Assembly: GCF_902706295.1 (NCBI RefSeq)
Contig: NZ_CACSJJ010000027.1
Location: forward strand, 1-64,000
Length of the DNA stretch: 64,000 nucleotides
Direction of reading: 5' to 3'
DNA from: Arthrobacter sp. 18067
GTDB taxonomy: Bacteria > Actinomycetota > Actinomycetes > Actinomycetales > Micrococcaceae
This document shows positions 51,611-59,642 of the stretch, piece after piece (the first letter of the stretch is position 1; each line of letters begins with the position of its first letter). The notes under the pieces are model-generated. The model was not told the origin of the DNA. It saw nothing but the letters and a program-made list of their open reading frames with translations, and searched no databases. The translations under genes were made by a program, and so were the position numbers.

Positions 51611-51627
51611 TGGGAAAGCGCATTCCC
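51611..51627. promoter_or_regulatory. LacI-type operator 1
   Basis: TGGGAAAGCGCATTCCC is a near-palindrome centred on GC, of the GGGAAAGCGCTTTCCC class bound by LacI-family repressors. It lies 61 bases before the oxidoreductase start in the region shared with the LacI gene. Two further sites of the same type are at 51661 and 54345. Confidence 0.65.
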
Positions 51628-51660
51628 GTTGCAATCGATCATGCACCATGGCGCGCCAGG

Positions 51661-51679
51661 TTGGCAAGCGCTTTCCCAA
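51661..51679. promoter_or_regulatory. LacI-type operator 2
   Basis: TTGGCAAGCGCTTTCCCAA, centred 50 bases from operator 1 and 68 bases before the LacI gene start. It overlaps the likely promoter of that gene, suggesting autoregulation. Confidence 0.65.
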
Positions 51680-51746
51680 AACTGTCGGAAGACTGACATA
51701 ATTTCCTTAGCGCCAGTCCCGACGCTTGCAGAAAAGGAGGGCCCAC

Positions 51747-52784
51747 GTGGCCGCCAGCACACTGAGTGAAGTTGCCCGATTGGCCGGGGTTTCCCTGGCC
51801 ACTGCGTCCCGGGTCCTCAACGGCTCTACCCGTAAGCCGGCGGAGGACATTGCCGAGCGCGTCCGCGAGGCAGCAGACAAACTCGGCTACGTTCCCAACG
51901 CGCAGGCGCAGGCCCTCGCGAAGTCGAGTTCGGGCTTGATCGGCCTGATCGTCCATGACATCGCCGATCCCTACTTCTCAGCTATCGCCCGCGGCGTCCA
52001 GGAAGCGGCCCACCAGCAGAACCGCATGGTGCTCCTGGCCAGCACGTCCGGTGCTCCGGCGGATGAAAAAGAGGCCGTGGCAGCCTTCGCCGCCCGTCGC
52101 GCAGACTCGATCGTCATTGCCGGTTCACGTTCGGTACGGACCGAGGATAAGCAAGGAAACACTGAGCTGGCCGCCGAGTTGGACCGCTACTGCCGCAACG
52201 GCGGGCACGTGGGGGTGGTTGGTCACCCGGTTGTTGGTGCCTCCACGGACGAGGGTTACCACGTGGTGAAAGTCCCCAACGAGGAACTCTCTGCCGGCCT
52301 TGCTGCTGAATTGGCCGCCACGCACGAAGGTTCGTTCCTGATCGTCGCCGGTCCTGAAGGCTTGTACACCTCAGATGACCGGGTGCGCGGTTTCCAGCGC
52401 GGGCTCGCGGATGCCGGCAGGCCGACGGCCGAGGTTATCCGCACGGGTTTCAACCGTGCCGGAGGGTACGAAGCCGGCCTTGCACTTGCCGAACGGATCA
52501 AGGCTTCCAAGGAGCGGCTCTGCATCTTCGCCGTCAATGACGTCATGGCCATTGGAGTCACTGCCGCCCTTCGACCGGAGGGCGTGTGGATTCCCCGCGA
52601 CGCCACCATCGCCGGCTTTGATGACATCGAAACCCTGCGCGACTTCCGGCCCGCCCTGTCCACCGTCCACCTGCCGCTCGAAGACATTGGACGGCTCGCT
52701 GCCGGCGATCCCGATACTCCTCCCGTCAGCGGTGCGGTCAAGCTCCGCCGCAGCACTGAAACTCCGGTTGAATCGCAGGTATGA
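51747..52784 (+). CDS. LacI-family regulator of the DUF993/epimerase locus
   Basis: A 345-residue repressor with helix-turn-helix LSEVARLAGVSLATASRVLN (residues about 5-24), hinge NAQAQALAKSSSGLIGLIVH and a sensor domain with CIFAVNDVMAIGVTAAL and IAGFDDIETLRDFRPALSTV. The GTG at 51747 is preceded by AAAAGGAGG. It is divergent from the oxidoreductase operon with two operators between, and overlaps the hydrolase gene by four bases (ATGA). The sugar effector is unknown. Confidence 0.9.
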   Translation: MAASTLSEVARLAGVSLATASRVLNGSTRKPAEDIAERVREAADKLGYVPNAQAQALAKSSSGLIGLIVHDIADPYFSAIARGVQEAAHQQNRMVLLASTSGAPADEKEAVAAFAARRADSIVIAGSRSVRTEDKQGNTELAAELDRYCRNGGHVGVVGHPVVGASTDEGYHVVKVPNEELSAGLAAELAATHEGSFLIVAGPEGLYTSDDRVRGFQRGLADAGRPTAEVIRTGFNRAGGYEAGLALAERIKASKERLCIFAVNDVMAIGVTAALRPEGVWIPRDATIAGFDDIETLRDFRPALSTVHLPLEDIGRLAAGDPDTPPVSGAVKLRRSTETPVESQV

Positions 52785-53545
52785 CACCACGGCACGGCCA
52801 GGCGCCCCGGGCGCTCACGGTGATTCCCGCCGTCGGACATTCCGGTGTGGCGGGGCCTTCCACTGAAGCGGCGCCTGCCGTCCTGGTCCTTCCTGGCGGA
52901 GGATATGCGAAAACGGCCGACCACGAAGCGGAACCGGTGGCTGAATGGCTTGCTTCACTGGGGATCCATGCGTTCGTCCTGCGATATCCGGTGGCTCCGG
53001 ACAGGCATCCGGCGCCGCTCGCTGCAGCGAAACAGGCCATGCTGTGGATTCGTGCCGGTGCACATGGCCTAAAGGTTGATCCGTCGCGTGTGGGTGTCCT
53101 CGGCTTTTCGGCCGGCGGGCACCTTGCTGCCACCTTGTCCGTCGGGGTGTCCACCGGCGATGCTGCCTTGGACGTTTCCGCCGCTGTGCCGGACCTCAGT
53201 ATCCTCTGCTATCCGGTCATTTCCTTCGTGGACGCGGTGCATCAGGGGTCCGTGGACAATCTCGCCGGAGTAGGTGCCGGGCCGGAGGTCCTACGGGAGT
53301 TGTCAACGGAACTGCACGTCACGCCTGCCACGCCGCCCGCTTTCCTGTGGCACACTGCCGACGACCAAGCCGTCCCGGTCAGCCACAGTCTCGCCTACGC
53401 GGCTGCGCTCAGCAGGACCGGAGCTGCCACGGAGTTGCACGTGTTCCCGAGCGGCATTCACGGCATTGGCCTTGCGTCGGGAACGCCCGGCGCTGATCAG
53501 TGGACGGGGCTGTGTGCCGCTTGGCTCAGCCGAATGTGGGCTTAG
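52781..53545 (+). CDS. Alpha/beta hydrolase (esterase type)
   Basis: A 254-residue hydrolase resembling the acetyl-xylan-esterase-like BD-FAE/Axe2 group. It has the oxyanion HGGG-like motif LVLPGGGYAKTADHE (residues about 28-42), the nucleophile elbow GVLGFSAGGHLAAT (Ser near 109), Asp in WHTADDQAVPVSHSL and His in FPSGIHGIGL. No signal peptide, so it acts on imported sugar esters. It is translationally coupled to the LacI gene, suggesting the locus handles esterified oligosaccharides or glycosides. Confidence 0.85.
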   Translation: MTPRHGQAPRALTVIPAVGHSGVAGPSTEAAPAVLVLPGGGYAKTADHEAEPVAEWLASLGIHAFVLRYPVAPDRHPAPLAAAKQAMLWIRAGAHGLKVDPSRVGVLGFSAGGHLAATLSVGVSTGDAALDVSAAVPDLSILCYPVISFVDAVHQGSVDNLAGVGAGPEVLRELSTELHVTPATPPAFLWHTADDQAVPVSHSLAYAAALSRTGAATELHVFPSGIHGIGLASGTPGADQWTGLCAAWLSRMWA

Positions 53546-53570
53546 TCCTCGCCCCGCTTAGTCCTCGCCC
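53540..53570. repeat. 16-bp tandem duplication at convergent gene ends
   Basis: GCTTAGTCCTCGCCCC (53540-53555) is followed directly by GCTTAGTCCTCGCCC (53556-53570). The first copy contains the hydrolase stop TAG and the second the epimerase stop TAA (read on the minus strand). With a single copy the two genes would overlap by the four bases TTAG. Confidence 0.85.
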
Positions 53571-54331
53571 AAAGTGATGGTGTGCAGGAAGGCGGCGTCG
53601 TTGAGCACGTTGTCCGGGAGGTCGTCCTCGACAAACTCCAGCATGATGTCCATATCCTTGCCATTACCCCGCAGGACATCGGTCACGGTCTGCCACAGCA
53701 GCTTCCGGTTCCGCAGCGGAAAACGCTCGGCTTCCGGTCCCCAGGAGAAGCAGTGGACGCCAACTATGTGGGGGAGGACTTCGTGGAGGGACTCCAGCGC
53801 CTGCCGGTCGGAAAGTCCGACGGCGGGCTGCCAGTAGGTGCCGACGTTGGCGTGGTTCACCCGGTTCAACAGGTCCAAGGTGGTAGCGGGAGAGTCGGTG
53901 AGGGTGTTGCCGTGGTATTCGAAAGCGATGGCGACCCCGCGTTCGGCAGCTAGATCGGCTATGCGCTGGGTATCCTTCACCACTGAGTCCCAGTGCTCTT
54001 CGCTTGCACTGGCCGAGCCCAGTTCCCCGGCCCATACCCGGATCCTCGGAGCACCGAGGCCTGTGGCCAGGTCCAGGACGCGATCGAAATCCCCGAATGC
54101 CCCGCACCGGTAGTAGGAACCCATGGAGAGGACCGTGAGACCCGCGGCTTCCGTAACGGCTTTGGCATGAGCGGCGGATTCCGCGTCGCTGACGTGAACG
54201 TCAGTGCCCCACTCGATGCCGGCAAGGCCTGCGCCCGAGGAAATTCGGACGACGTCGTCAATCCCGTGCGATCGAAGAGTGACGGAACAAATGCCCGGCG
54301 TGAGGTCAGCCAGCGTGGTGAGGTCGATCAT
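53558..54331 (-). CDS. TIM-barrel sugar phosphate isomerase/epimerase
   Basis: A 257-residue AP-endonuclease-2-type barrel. Metal-site segments are VAIAFEYHGNTLTDSPATTL (Glu), HANVGTYWQPAVGLSDRQAL, VGVHCFSWGPEAERFPL and DIMLEFVEDDLPDN. It is distantly related to the epimerase at 48328. A LacI-type operator 14 bases upstream of its start links it to the oxidoreductase operon. The ATG at 54331 follows a short leader without a strong ribosome-binding site (AGATG). Confidence 0.87.
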   Translation of the reverse strand: MIDLTTLADLTPGICSVTLRSHGIDDVVRISSGAGLAGIEWGTDVHVSDAESAAHAKAVTEAAGLTVLSMGSYYRCGAFGDFDRVLDLATGLGAPRIRVWAGELGSASASEEHWDSVVKDTQRIADLAAERGVAIAFEYHGNTLTDSPATTLDLLNRVNHANVGTYWQPAVGLSDRQALESLHEVLPHIVGVHCFSWGPEAERFPLRNRKLLWQTVTDVLRGNGKDMDIMLEFVEDDLPDNVLNDAAFLHTITLGED

Positions 54332-54344
54332 CTCAACAGGATAC

Positions 54345-54362
54345 CGGGAATGCGCTTACCCG
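54345..54362. promoter_or_regulatory. LacI-type operator 3
   Basis: Read on the minus strand, CGGGTAAGCGCATTCCCG; it differs from operator 1 (GGGAAAGCGCATTCCCG) by a single base over the core. It lies directly upstream of the second epimerase gene and probably binds the repressor encoded at 51747. Confidence 0.6.
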
Positions 54363-54404
54363 GTAAGGGCGTATCGCCTGTTGAACAAAAATGAACGCCG
54401 TTAT

Positions 54405-54971
54405 CTACAGGTTGATCCAGTATCGACGGATCGGTTCGCTCACTCCCAGCTCCGATGCGAAACTCTCAGGAGGGCGGACGCACTCAAGCACGCCACCGCA
54501 GGCCTCAATGGTGCGCGCAGACGCCAGATTGGGCTGCTTGCAGGTCACCATAACGCGCTCCATCCCGAGCGCGCGCCCTTCCTGCAGGGCACCCCTGAGG
54601 ACCAGCTTGGCCAGGCCGTACCCCCTGGCACTGGGCCGGATTCCATAGCCAATATGTCCGCCAACTTCGATCAGATACTCGTTGACCAACGAGTGCCTGA
54701 GGCTGACGGAGCCCAGATAGGCGGCGCCCTCCACCGCCCAGATGGTAGTTTGCTTGGCCAAGCCTTCCGGAGGCTGGAAGCCCTCCTCGGGCATTTCGTG
54801 GAGCAGTTGAACCCACCGGGCGAAGCCGCCGGCCTCGCGGAGGTCCAAATCGTAGCGTGCTGCCAGAAAAGCCGCGGAGCCGTCTTGATCGAGGGTTCTC
54901 CACTCGTCCCAGCTCTCCAGCCAGGATGCATGGAGGCTTGACGACGGACGTGTGAGCTCGGCGTGAATCAT
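54405..54971 (-). CDS. GNAT-family N-acetyltransferase
   Basis: A 188-residue acetyltransferase. The acetyl-CoA loop region is RPSARGYGLAKLVLRGALQE (the R-x-x-G-x-G/A signature), preceded by the VGGHIGYGI strand, and NLASARTIEACGGVLE near residue 155 is typical of the YkkB/Acetyltransf_3-like group. The acceptor is unknown. It stands alone between the epimerase promoter and the LysR gene. Confidence 0.83.
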   Translation of the reverse strand: MIHAELTRPSSSLHASWLESWDEWRTLDQDGSAAFLAARYDLDLREAGGFARWVQLLHEMPEEGFQPPEGLAKQTTIWAVEGAAYLGSVSLRHSLVNEYLIEVGGHIGYGIRPSARGYGLAKLVLRGALQEGRALGMERVMVTCKQPNLASARTIEACGGVLECVRPPESFASELGVSEPIRRYWINL

Positions 54972-55019
54972 TGGGTGAGCGTACTACGGTCGACACAGTG
55001 CGCCCGGTACGCCCAGCCA

Positions 55020-55874
55020 CTAATTCGACTTACTCAGCGTCCTGCCCATGATGGCCTGCGTCAGGGCATCGATGACTTCTGCGTTGGCCAGCGGGTTGCG
55101 GATCAGGGTGAAGTCGACGTCCCCCACGGGCGGCAGACCGAAGCGCTGAGTGATGACTTTCAGGTCCTCGGGCACCAAGGAAGCGGGCATCACGGCAACT
55201 CCAATGCCAGCCCTCACGGCCGCCAGCACTCCGCTGATCTGCTTGGTACTGCAGGTTATCCGCCAGGTGCGGCCCTCTGCTTCGAGGGCATCGATGGCCA
55301 GTTTTCGGCTGAGGCTGGGCGCAGGGTAGGCGATGAGGGGGACCGGGGCTCCGGGCTCGAGGACGGTCTGCTCGACGCCCACCCAAGCGAAGTTGTCATG
55401 CCTGACCACCGTGCCTTCTTTGGCGCCGGCCACCCACTTCACGAACACCAGATCCAGTTGCCCGGCGTTGAGCCGTTTGTAGAGCTGGTCGCTTTGGCTG
55501 ACAGTGAGCTCCAGGTTGATCTGCGGGTACAACTGCCGGAACTCGCGGAGAATCCGGGGGAGACCCGTGATGGCGAGGTCGTCTGCGGTGCCAAAACGGA
55601 GTCGCCCGCGCATGGCCGAGCCGGAAAAATACCGGGCAGCGGAATCGTGGGCGGCCAGGATGCTGCGGGCAAAACCGGCCATTGCATCACCGTTGTCCGT
55701 CAGCCTGACTTCGCGGGTATCGCGGGCCACCAGCACCCGTTTGGCGGCGGCTTCCAGCTTGCGGACGTGCTGGCTGACAGTGGGCTGTGCCAGCCCAAGA
55801 CGCTCCGCCGCTTTGGTGAAACTCAAGGTTTCCGCGACGGCCAAAAAGGAACGGAGCTGGACAGGTTCGAACAC
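55020..55874 (-). CDS. LysR-family transcriptional regulator
   Basis: A 284-residue regulator. The N-terminal winged helix is LRSFLAVAETLSFTKAAERL, then GLAQPTVSQHVRKLEAA; the effector domain follows from about residue 90 (LRFGTADDLAITGLPRILRE). It is divergent from an MFS exporter, with a T-N11-A type palindrome between them, the normal arrangement for LysR control of a transporter. It lacks a named effector. Confidence 0.9.
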   Translation of the reverse strand: MFEPVQLRSFLAVAETLSFTKAAERLGLAQPTVSQHVRKLEAAAKRVLVARDTREVRLTDNGDAMAGFARSILAAHDSAARYFSGSAMRGRLRFGTADDLAITGLPRILREFRQLYPQINLELTVSQSDQLYKRLNAGQLDLVFVKWVAGAKEGTVVRHDNFAWVGVEQTVLEPGAPVPLIAYPAPSLSRKLAIDALEAEGRTWRITCSTKQISGVLAAVRAGIGVAVMPASLVPEDLKVITQRFGLPPVGDVDFTLIRNPLANAEVIDALTQAIMGRTLSKSN

Positions 55875-55933
55875 GGAACTCCTAAAGCGCAGGTCAGCGA
55901 CGGGCCGGAGTACTGCGCCAGTGAAGAGAGCTC

Positions 55934-55948
55934 ATTGCATTCCGCAAT
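55934..55948. promoter_or_regulatory. LysR-type binding palindrome
   Basis: ATTGC-ATTCC-GCAAT is a perfect 5-bp inverted repeat in T-N11-A form, between the LysR gene (start 55874) and the MFS gene (start 56041). An AT-rich stretch follows (to about 55982) that could contain an activation site and promoter. Confidence 0.55.
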
Positions 55949-56040
55949 GCTAGTTATAGGCGCAATACGCTTCCATAATTGCTGCTGGCAACCATAGCGT
56001 TAAACGTATCCCACCGAAACTCTCGATCCGAGGACTACTT

Positions 56041-57426
56041 TTGGCACCCCCACCGCCTTCAGCGGCAAACGTCAGCCAGCCCGTCATCGATTCCCTGTCC
56101 GCCCCTCCGGCGCCGGACACCGTCACCCAGCCCCTCGCCGTCGTGAGCGAGAAGCTGCCCTGGCGTCATACTTTCATTTCCTTGAAGGTCCCCAACTTCA
56201 GGATCTTCGCGATCGGCCACTTCATCGCCGTGATCGCCATCTGGATGCAGCGCATCGCCCAGGACTGGATGGTGCTCCAGCTTTCCGGTTCCGTCACCGC
56301 CGTCGGCATTACCGTGGCGCTGCAGTTCATGCCTTCACTGTTCCTGGGTCCGTGGGGCGGCATGATTGCCGACCGCTTTGCCAAGCGCAAGATCCTCATC
56401 ATCTGTCAATCGGCGGCGGCTGTGCTGGCAGCCCTGTTGGCAGTGCTTTCCCTGAGTGGCCGCGTCGAAGTGTGGCATGTCTACGTCATCGCACTCGCCC
56501 TGGGCTTCGTGACGGTCCTGGACCAGCCGGCCCGCCAGGTCTTCGTCAACGAGCTCGTCGGCCCCAAGTACTTGCGCAATGCCATCAGCGTGAACTCCAC
56601 AACCTTCCAGCTGGGAGGCTTGATCGGTCCGGCGCTTGCCGGCGTGCTGTTGACGGCTGTGGGCGCCGGATGGGCCTTCGCCGCCAATGCAGTGGCGTGC
56701 TGCTCCACGGTGGCCATGCTGCTGATCCTCCGCAAGGACCAGTTGCACCTCAGCCAGCCGACACCCCGCAAGAAGGGGATGCTGCGTGAGGGACTCAATT
56801 ACGCGCTCAGCAAGCCCACCATCTACTGGCCGTGGCTCATGGCCGGCTTCGTGGCAGTTTTCGCGATGAGCCTGCCAGTGCTGCTGGCCGCCTTTGCGGA
56901 CCACGTGTACGACGCCGGGGCCGGAGGCTACGGACTGCTGAACGCCATGGTCGCGCTCGGTGCACTCGCGGGAGCGGTCGCGTCCACCCGGCGTCGTCAG
57001 CTTCGGTTGCGCTCGGTGGTGACGTCGGCGGGGTTGTACGGGCTCATGCTCTGCGCGTCGTCGCTGATGCCGTCCATGGTGTGGTTCAGCGTCACCATGG
57101 TCCTCGCCGGATTCTGGTGCCTCATGTTCCTCACCGCGGCCAACCAAATGGTGCAGACCAGTTCCAACATGAGCATCCGCGGCCGCGTCATGAGCCTCTA
57201 CCTCGTGGTGCTCATAGGTGGCCAAGCCATCGGTGGTCCCATGATGGGTTGGCTGGCCGAGCACCTCGGTCCGCATCTGGCCGTTCTGGTATCCGGCGGT
57301 GTGCCGGCCATCGCAGCTGCGGTAGTCGCCGTCGTACTTGCCCGGAAGTCCTCGCTCCACCTCAAGGTGGATCTGCGCGACCGGCGGCGGGTGCTGCGGA
57401 TCGTGCAGGAGCCGCAGGCGGCCTGA
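56041..57426 (+). CDS. MFS transporter (drug-exporter type)
   Basis: A 461-residue major-facilitator protein with about 12 helices of the DHA3/enterobactin-exporter-like group. Seen are FRIFAIGHFIAVIAIWMQRI in helix 1, AQDWMVLQLSG, the loop 2-3 motif GPWGGMIADRFAKRKIL, and VTVLDQPARQVFVNELVGPK. The N-terminal 45 residues are cytoplasmic and Pro/Ala-rich. The TTG start at 56041 has GAGGA eight bases upstream. Probably controlled by the divergent LysR protein. Substrate unknown. Confidence 0.88.
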   Translation: MAPPPPSAANVSQPVIDSLSAPPAPDTVTQPLAVVSEKLPWRHTFISLKVPNFRIFAIGHFIAVIAIWMQRIAQDWMVLQLSGSVTAVGITVALQFMPSLFLGPWGGMIADRFAKRKILIICQSAAAVLAALLAVLSLSGRVEVWHVYVIALALGFVTVLDQPARQVFVNELVGPKYLRNAISVNSTTFQLGGLIGPALAGVLLTAVGAGWAFAANAVACCSTVAMLLILRKDQLHLSQPTPRKKGMLREGLNYALSKPTIYWPWLMAGFVAVFAMSLPVLLAAFADHVYDAGAGGYGLLNAMVALGALAGAVASTRRRQLRLRSVVTSAGLYGLMLCASSLMPSMVWFSVTMVLAGFWCLMFLTAANQMVQTSSNMSIRGRVMSLYLVVLIGGQAIGGPMMGWLAEHLGPHLAVLVSGGVPAIAAAVVAVVLARKSSLHLKVDLRDRRRVLRIVQEPQAA

Positions 57427-57432
57427 ACGAGT

Positions 57433-57463
57433 GAAGCGCCCGCGGTTGGACCGCGGGCGCTTC
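57433..57463. terminator. Bidirectional terminator
   Basis: A 14-bp perfect inverted repeat (GAAGCGCCCGCGGT / ACCGCGGGCGCTTC) with a 3-base loop between the convergent MFS gene and alanine-dehydrogenase-like gene. Confidence 0.88.
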
Positions 57464-57492
57464 AATGATGGATTGTCAGACCGTTGGCTTCT

Positions 57493-58650
57493 TTAGGCAG
57501 TCGCCAGGTGCGGGTACTCCGCTGAGCGGCCTTGGAATTCCAGGACGTCCGGGTTGCGGATGACGCCGTCGCGGATTTCGATGGCGCGGGAGATGGTCTC
57601 GTTCGCATCCCACCCGGCCGGTCCCGCAACCACAGTGTCCAGGAAGGGAAGCAACGCCTCGCTAATCTCCCAGCTTGCTGAATTCCATAGGTATGACGGG
57701 CTGTGGTCCACCGCGTAGTAGTTGACGTGCCCGCCCACACGGAACATCGGCTCGTCGAACGTGGTGGTCCGGGCCCAGCTGAACCCCATTCCTTCGTCAC
57801 AGGAAACGTCCACGATCAGGCTGTCCGGCTTGAACTCCGTCAGGTCCTCGGTCCGCAGGTAAGTCAGCGGAGCGTTCGGGTCTTGCAGTGTGCAATTGAC
57901 CACGATGTCTGCTGCCGCGAGGAACGGCGCCAGGGGCTTGCGCCCGTTGTTCGTGATGACTTCGCTGAGGAACGGTGCATTGCTGTCATGGTCGAACTGC
58001 ACGATCCGCACCGAATGAATGGGTGACCCGACGGCGGCGACGCCACGGTTGGTCAGGACCTGGACATCGTGGACGCCATGCGCGTTCAACGCCGTGACGG
58101 CACCGCGGGCAGTTGCCCCGAAACCAATCACCACAGCGCTCAGCCGGCGGCCGTAGTCGCCTGTGGAACCAGTCAACGCCAAGGCGTGCAGCACGGAGCA
58201 GTACCCCGCGAGTTCATTGTTCTTGTGGAAAACGTGCAGGCCGAACCCGCCATCGCCGGCCCAGTGATTCATGGCCTCGAAGGCGATGAGCGTGAGCTTC
58301 TTGTCGATGGCCAACTGGGTGATGGCCCGGTCCTGGACGCAGTGCGGCCAGCCCCACAGTGTTTGGCCGTCGCGGAGCTCGGCCAGGTCCTGGGCCTGCG
58401 GCTTGGGCAGAAGAATGACGTCGTTGGTGGCAATCAACTCCTGGCGCGTGCCAAGCCCGCCCACCAGCGATTCGAGCTTGCTGTCCGGGACACCGAAGCG
58501 TTCGCCGTAGCCGAACTCAAAACGTAGTTGCTGGCGCACTTCCGGAGCGATCCGCTCCAAATGTTGCGGGTGGATCGGCAGGCGCCGCTCGTTGGGTTTC
58601 AGCGAGGTAGCAAGGACGCCTATGCTCAGCTGGCCGGTTGGTCCGGTCAC
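57493..58650 (-). CDS. Alanine dehydrogenase/PNT-family enzyme, CEO synthase-like
   Basis: A 385-residue NAD(P)-dependent enzyme of the alanine dehydrogenase/transhydrogenase fold, most like N5-(carboxyethyl)ornithine synthase. The N-terminal substrate domain shows KPNERRLPIHPQHLERI (cf. the K-E-x-R-x-P motif) and the Rossmann motif is VVIGFGATARGAVTAL (about residues 172-187). VDVSCDEGMGFSWARTTTFD and NYYAVDHSPSYLWNSASWE carry conserved catalytic-site residues. The GTG start overlaps the stop of a 44-codon gene upstream (GTGA). Exact amino-acid substrate is uncertain. Confidence 0.8.
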   Translation of the reverse strand: MTGPTGQLSIGVLATSLKPNERRLPIHPQHLERIAPEVRQQLRFEFGYGERFGVPDSKLESLVGGLGTRQELIATNDVILLPKPQAQDLAELRDGQTLWGWPHCVQDRAITQLAIDKKLTLIAFEAMNHWAGDGGFGLHVFHKNNELAGYCSVLHALALTGSTGDYGRRLSAVVIGFGATARGAVTALNAHGVHDVQVLTNRGVAAVGSPIHSVRIVQFDHDSNAPFLSEVITNNGRKPLAPFLAAADIVVNCTLQDPNAPLTYLRTEDLTEFKPDSLIVDVSCDEGMGFSWARTTTFDEPMFRVGGHVNYYAVDHSPSYLWNSASWEISEALLPFLDTVVAGPAGWDANETISRAIEIRDGVIRNPDVLEFQGRSAEYPHLATA

Positions 58651-58781
58651 TTCTTGTTGCCGGTAGAGGGTTTTGCGGCCTCGGTGGCGGAGGACTCGGA
58701 AGCCCGCTTATCCGCTCGTTTTTCCTTGATGGACTTACTGGATTTCTTCGATGCGGTTTGGCGCGGTGATTTGTCGCCCAT
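58647..58781 (-). CDS. 44-residue basic protein
   Basis: A short lysine/serine/alanine-rich protein beginning MGDKSPRQTASKKSSKSIKE. It belongs to a conserved actinobacterial group of small basic proteins of unknown function (recognised by its MGDKSPRQ and SKSIKEKR segments). It has a good ribosome-binding site (AAGGGAGCC before the ATG at 58781) and overlaps the downstream dehydrogenase-like gene by four bases, so the two are cotranslated. Probably nucleic-acid-associated or disordered. Confidence 0.75.
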   Translation of the reverse strand: MGDKSPRQTASKKSSKSIKEKRADKRASESSATEAAKPSTGNKK

Positions 58782-58873
58782 GATGGCTCCCTTAGAGCGG
58801 AGCCGAAATGGCTCCTGACTCCTGACGATACACCTCGCAAGCAGGCGCAGTGGCCTCGGTCACTGGGCTTGGG

Positions 58874-59335
58874 TCATTGCGCCGGCTCTGCTGCCGGACG
58901 TCCATGCGTCACCCGGTGAGTCACGCGATCGGCAGTGTCGTCCACGGTCACAACCTTTTCCACCGGCTCCAGGTAGAAACGGGCGCTGCTGATGATGCCC
59001 TCGTCCACGCCGAAGATGATGACGCCGGTCATCTCGTGCGGGGTACCGTCGCGCCACGCGCCCTTCAAGTGCAGTTCGGTCCAGATCGTGCTGCCGTTGA
59101 CGCTGTGCGAGAGCAGATGCGCTTTGATGTCCGGGACACCCGTGAACAGGTGCTCCCAGTTGCTGCGGATGGTGTCCCGGCCAGTGAATCCCCGTGTGGG
59201 GTGCGCCGGTGTTTCATTGACGTAGCCGGGCGCGAAGCACGCCGCCAGGCTTTCCAGATCGTGCTTGTTCGTGGCTTCCAGCAGGCGGTTGATGACGGCG
59301 AGCGGACCCGCCTCACCATCGTCGGTGAGAGTCAT
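58874..59335 (-). CDS. SnoaL-like / ester-cyclase-family protein
   Basis: A 153-residue NTF2-fold protein. Family features are NRLLEATNKHDLESLAACFA at the N-terminus, GFTGRDTIRSNWEHLFTGVP, WTELHLKGAWRDG and the strand ISSARFYLEPVEKV. The group includes polyketide cyclases and many proteins of unknown role, so no reaction is assigned. The C-terminal 25 residues are hydrophilic. It stands alone, 92 bases upstream of the basic-protein gene. Confidence 0.8.
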   Translation of the reverse strand: MTLTDDGEAGPLAVINRLLEATNKHDLESLAACFAPGYVNETPAHPTRGFTGRDTIRSNWEHLFTGVPDIKAHLLSHSVNGSTIWTELHLKGAWRDGTPHEMTGVIIFGVDEGIISSARFYLEPVEKVVTVDDTADRVTHRVTHGRPAAEPAQ

Positions 59336-59460
59336 TGGAGGACCTCCCGGATAGGTGGATGTACGTACGAGTGTAGGCTCGGGAAGCCTCCCGGTCGACG
59401 GGTGCGCGGCCCTGTTTGGCGAGTACCGCCGTCGGACGTTTCATGCCCGGGACGCAAAGA

Positions 59461-59486
59461 AACCCCGGATCCTGGGATCCGGGGTT
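59461..59486 (-). terminator. Terminator of tRNA-Gly
   Basis: A 12-bp perfect inverted repeat (AACCCCGGATCC / GGATCCGGGGTT) with a 2-base gap, followed on the minus strand by TCTTTGCG, seven bases after the tRNA 3' end. Confidence 0.85.
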
Positions 59487-59492
59487 TTCTTG

Positions 59493-59563
59493 AGCGGGCG
59501 ACGGGAATCGAACCCGCGTATCGAGCTTGGGAAGCTAGCGCTCTACCATTGAGCTACGCCCGC
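59493..59563 (-). tRNA. tRNA-Gly (anticodon CCC)
   Basis: On the minus strand a 71-base cloverleaf folds: acceptor GCGGGCG / CGCCCGC with discriminator T, D arm GCTC / GAGC, anticodon loop TTCCCAA, and T arm GCGGG / CCCGT around TTCGATT. The anticodon reads CCC, decoding GGG. One mismatch occurs in the anticodon stem (second pair). CCA is not encoded. Confidence 0.95.
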
Positions 59564-59642
59564 GCTGCCCGGGAAAATTCGCCCCGAGCGAGTCCTAGCT
59601 TAGCGCAGTTGCGGGGGTGCTCATGACAGGCGCGTCGGCCGC

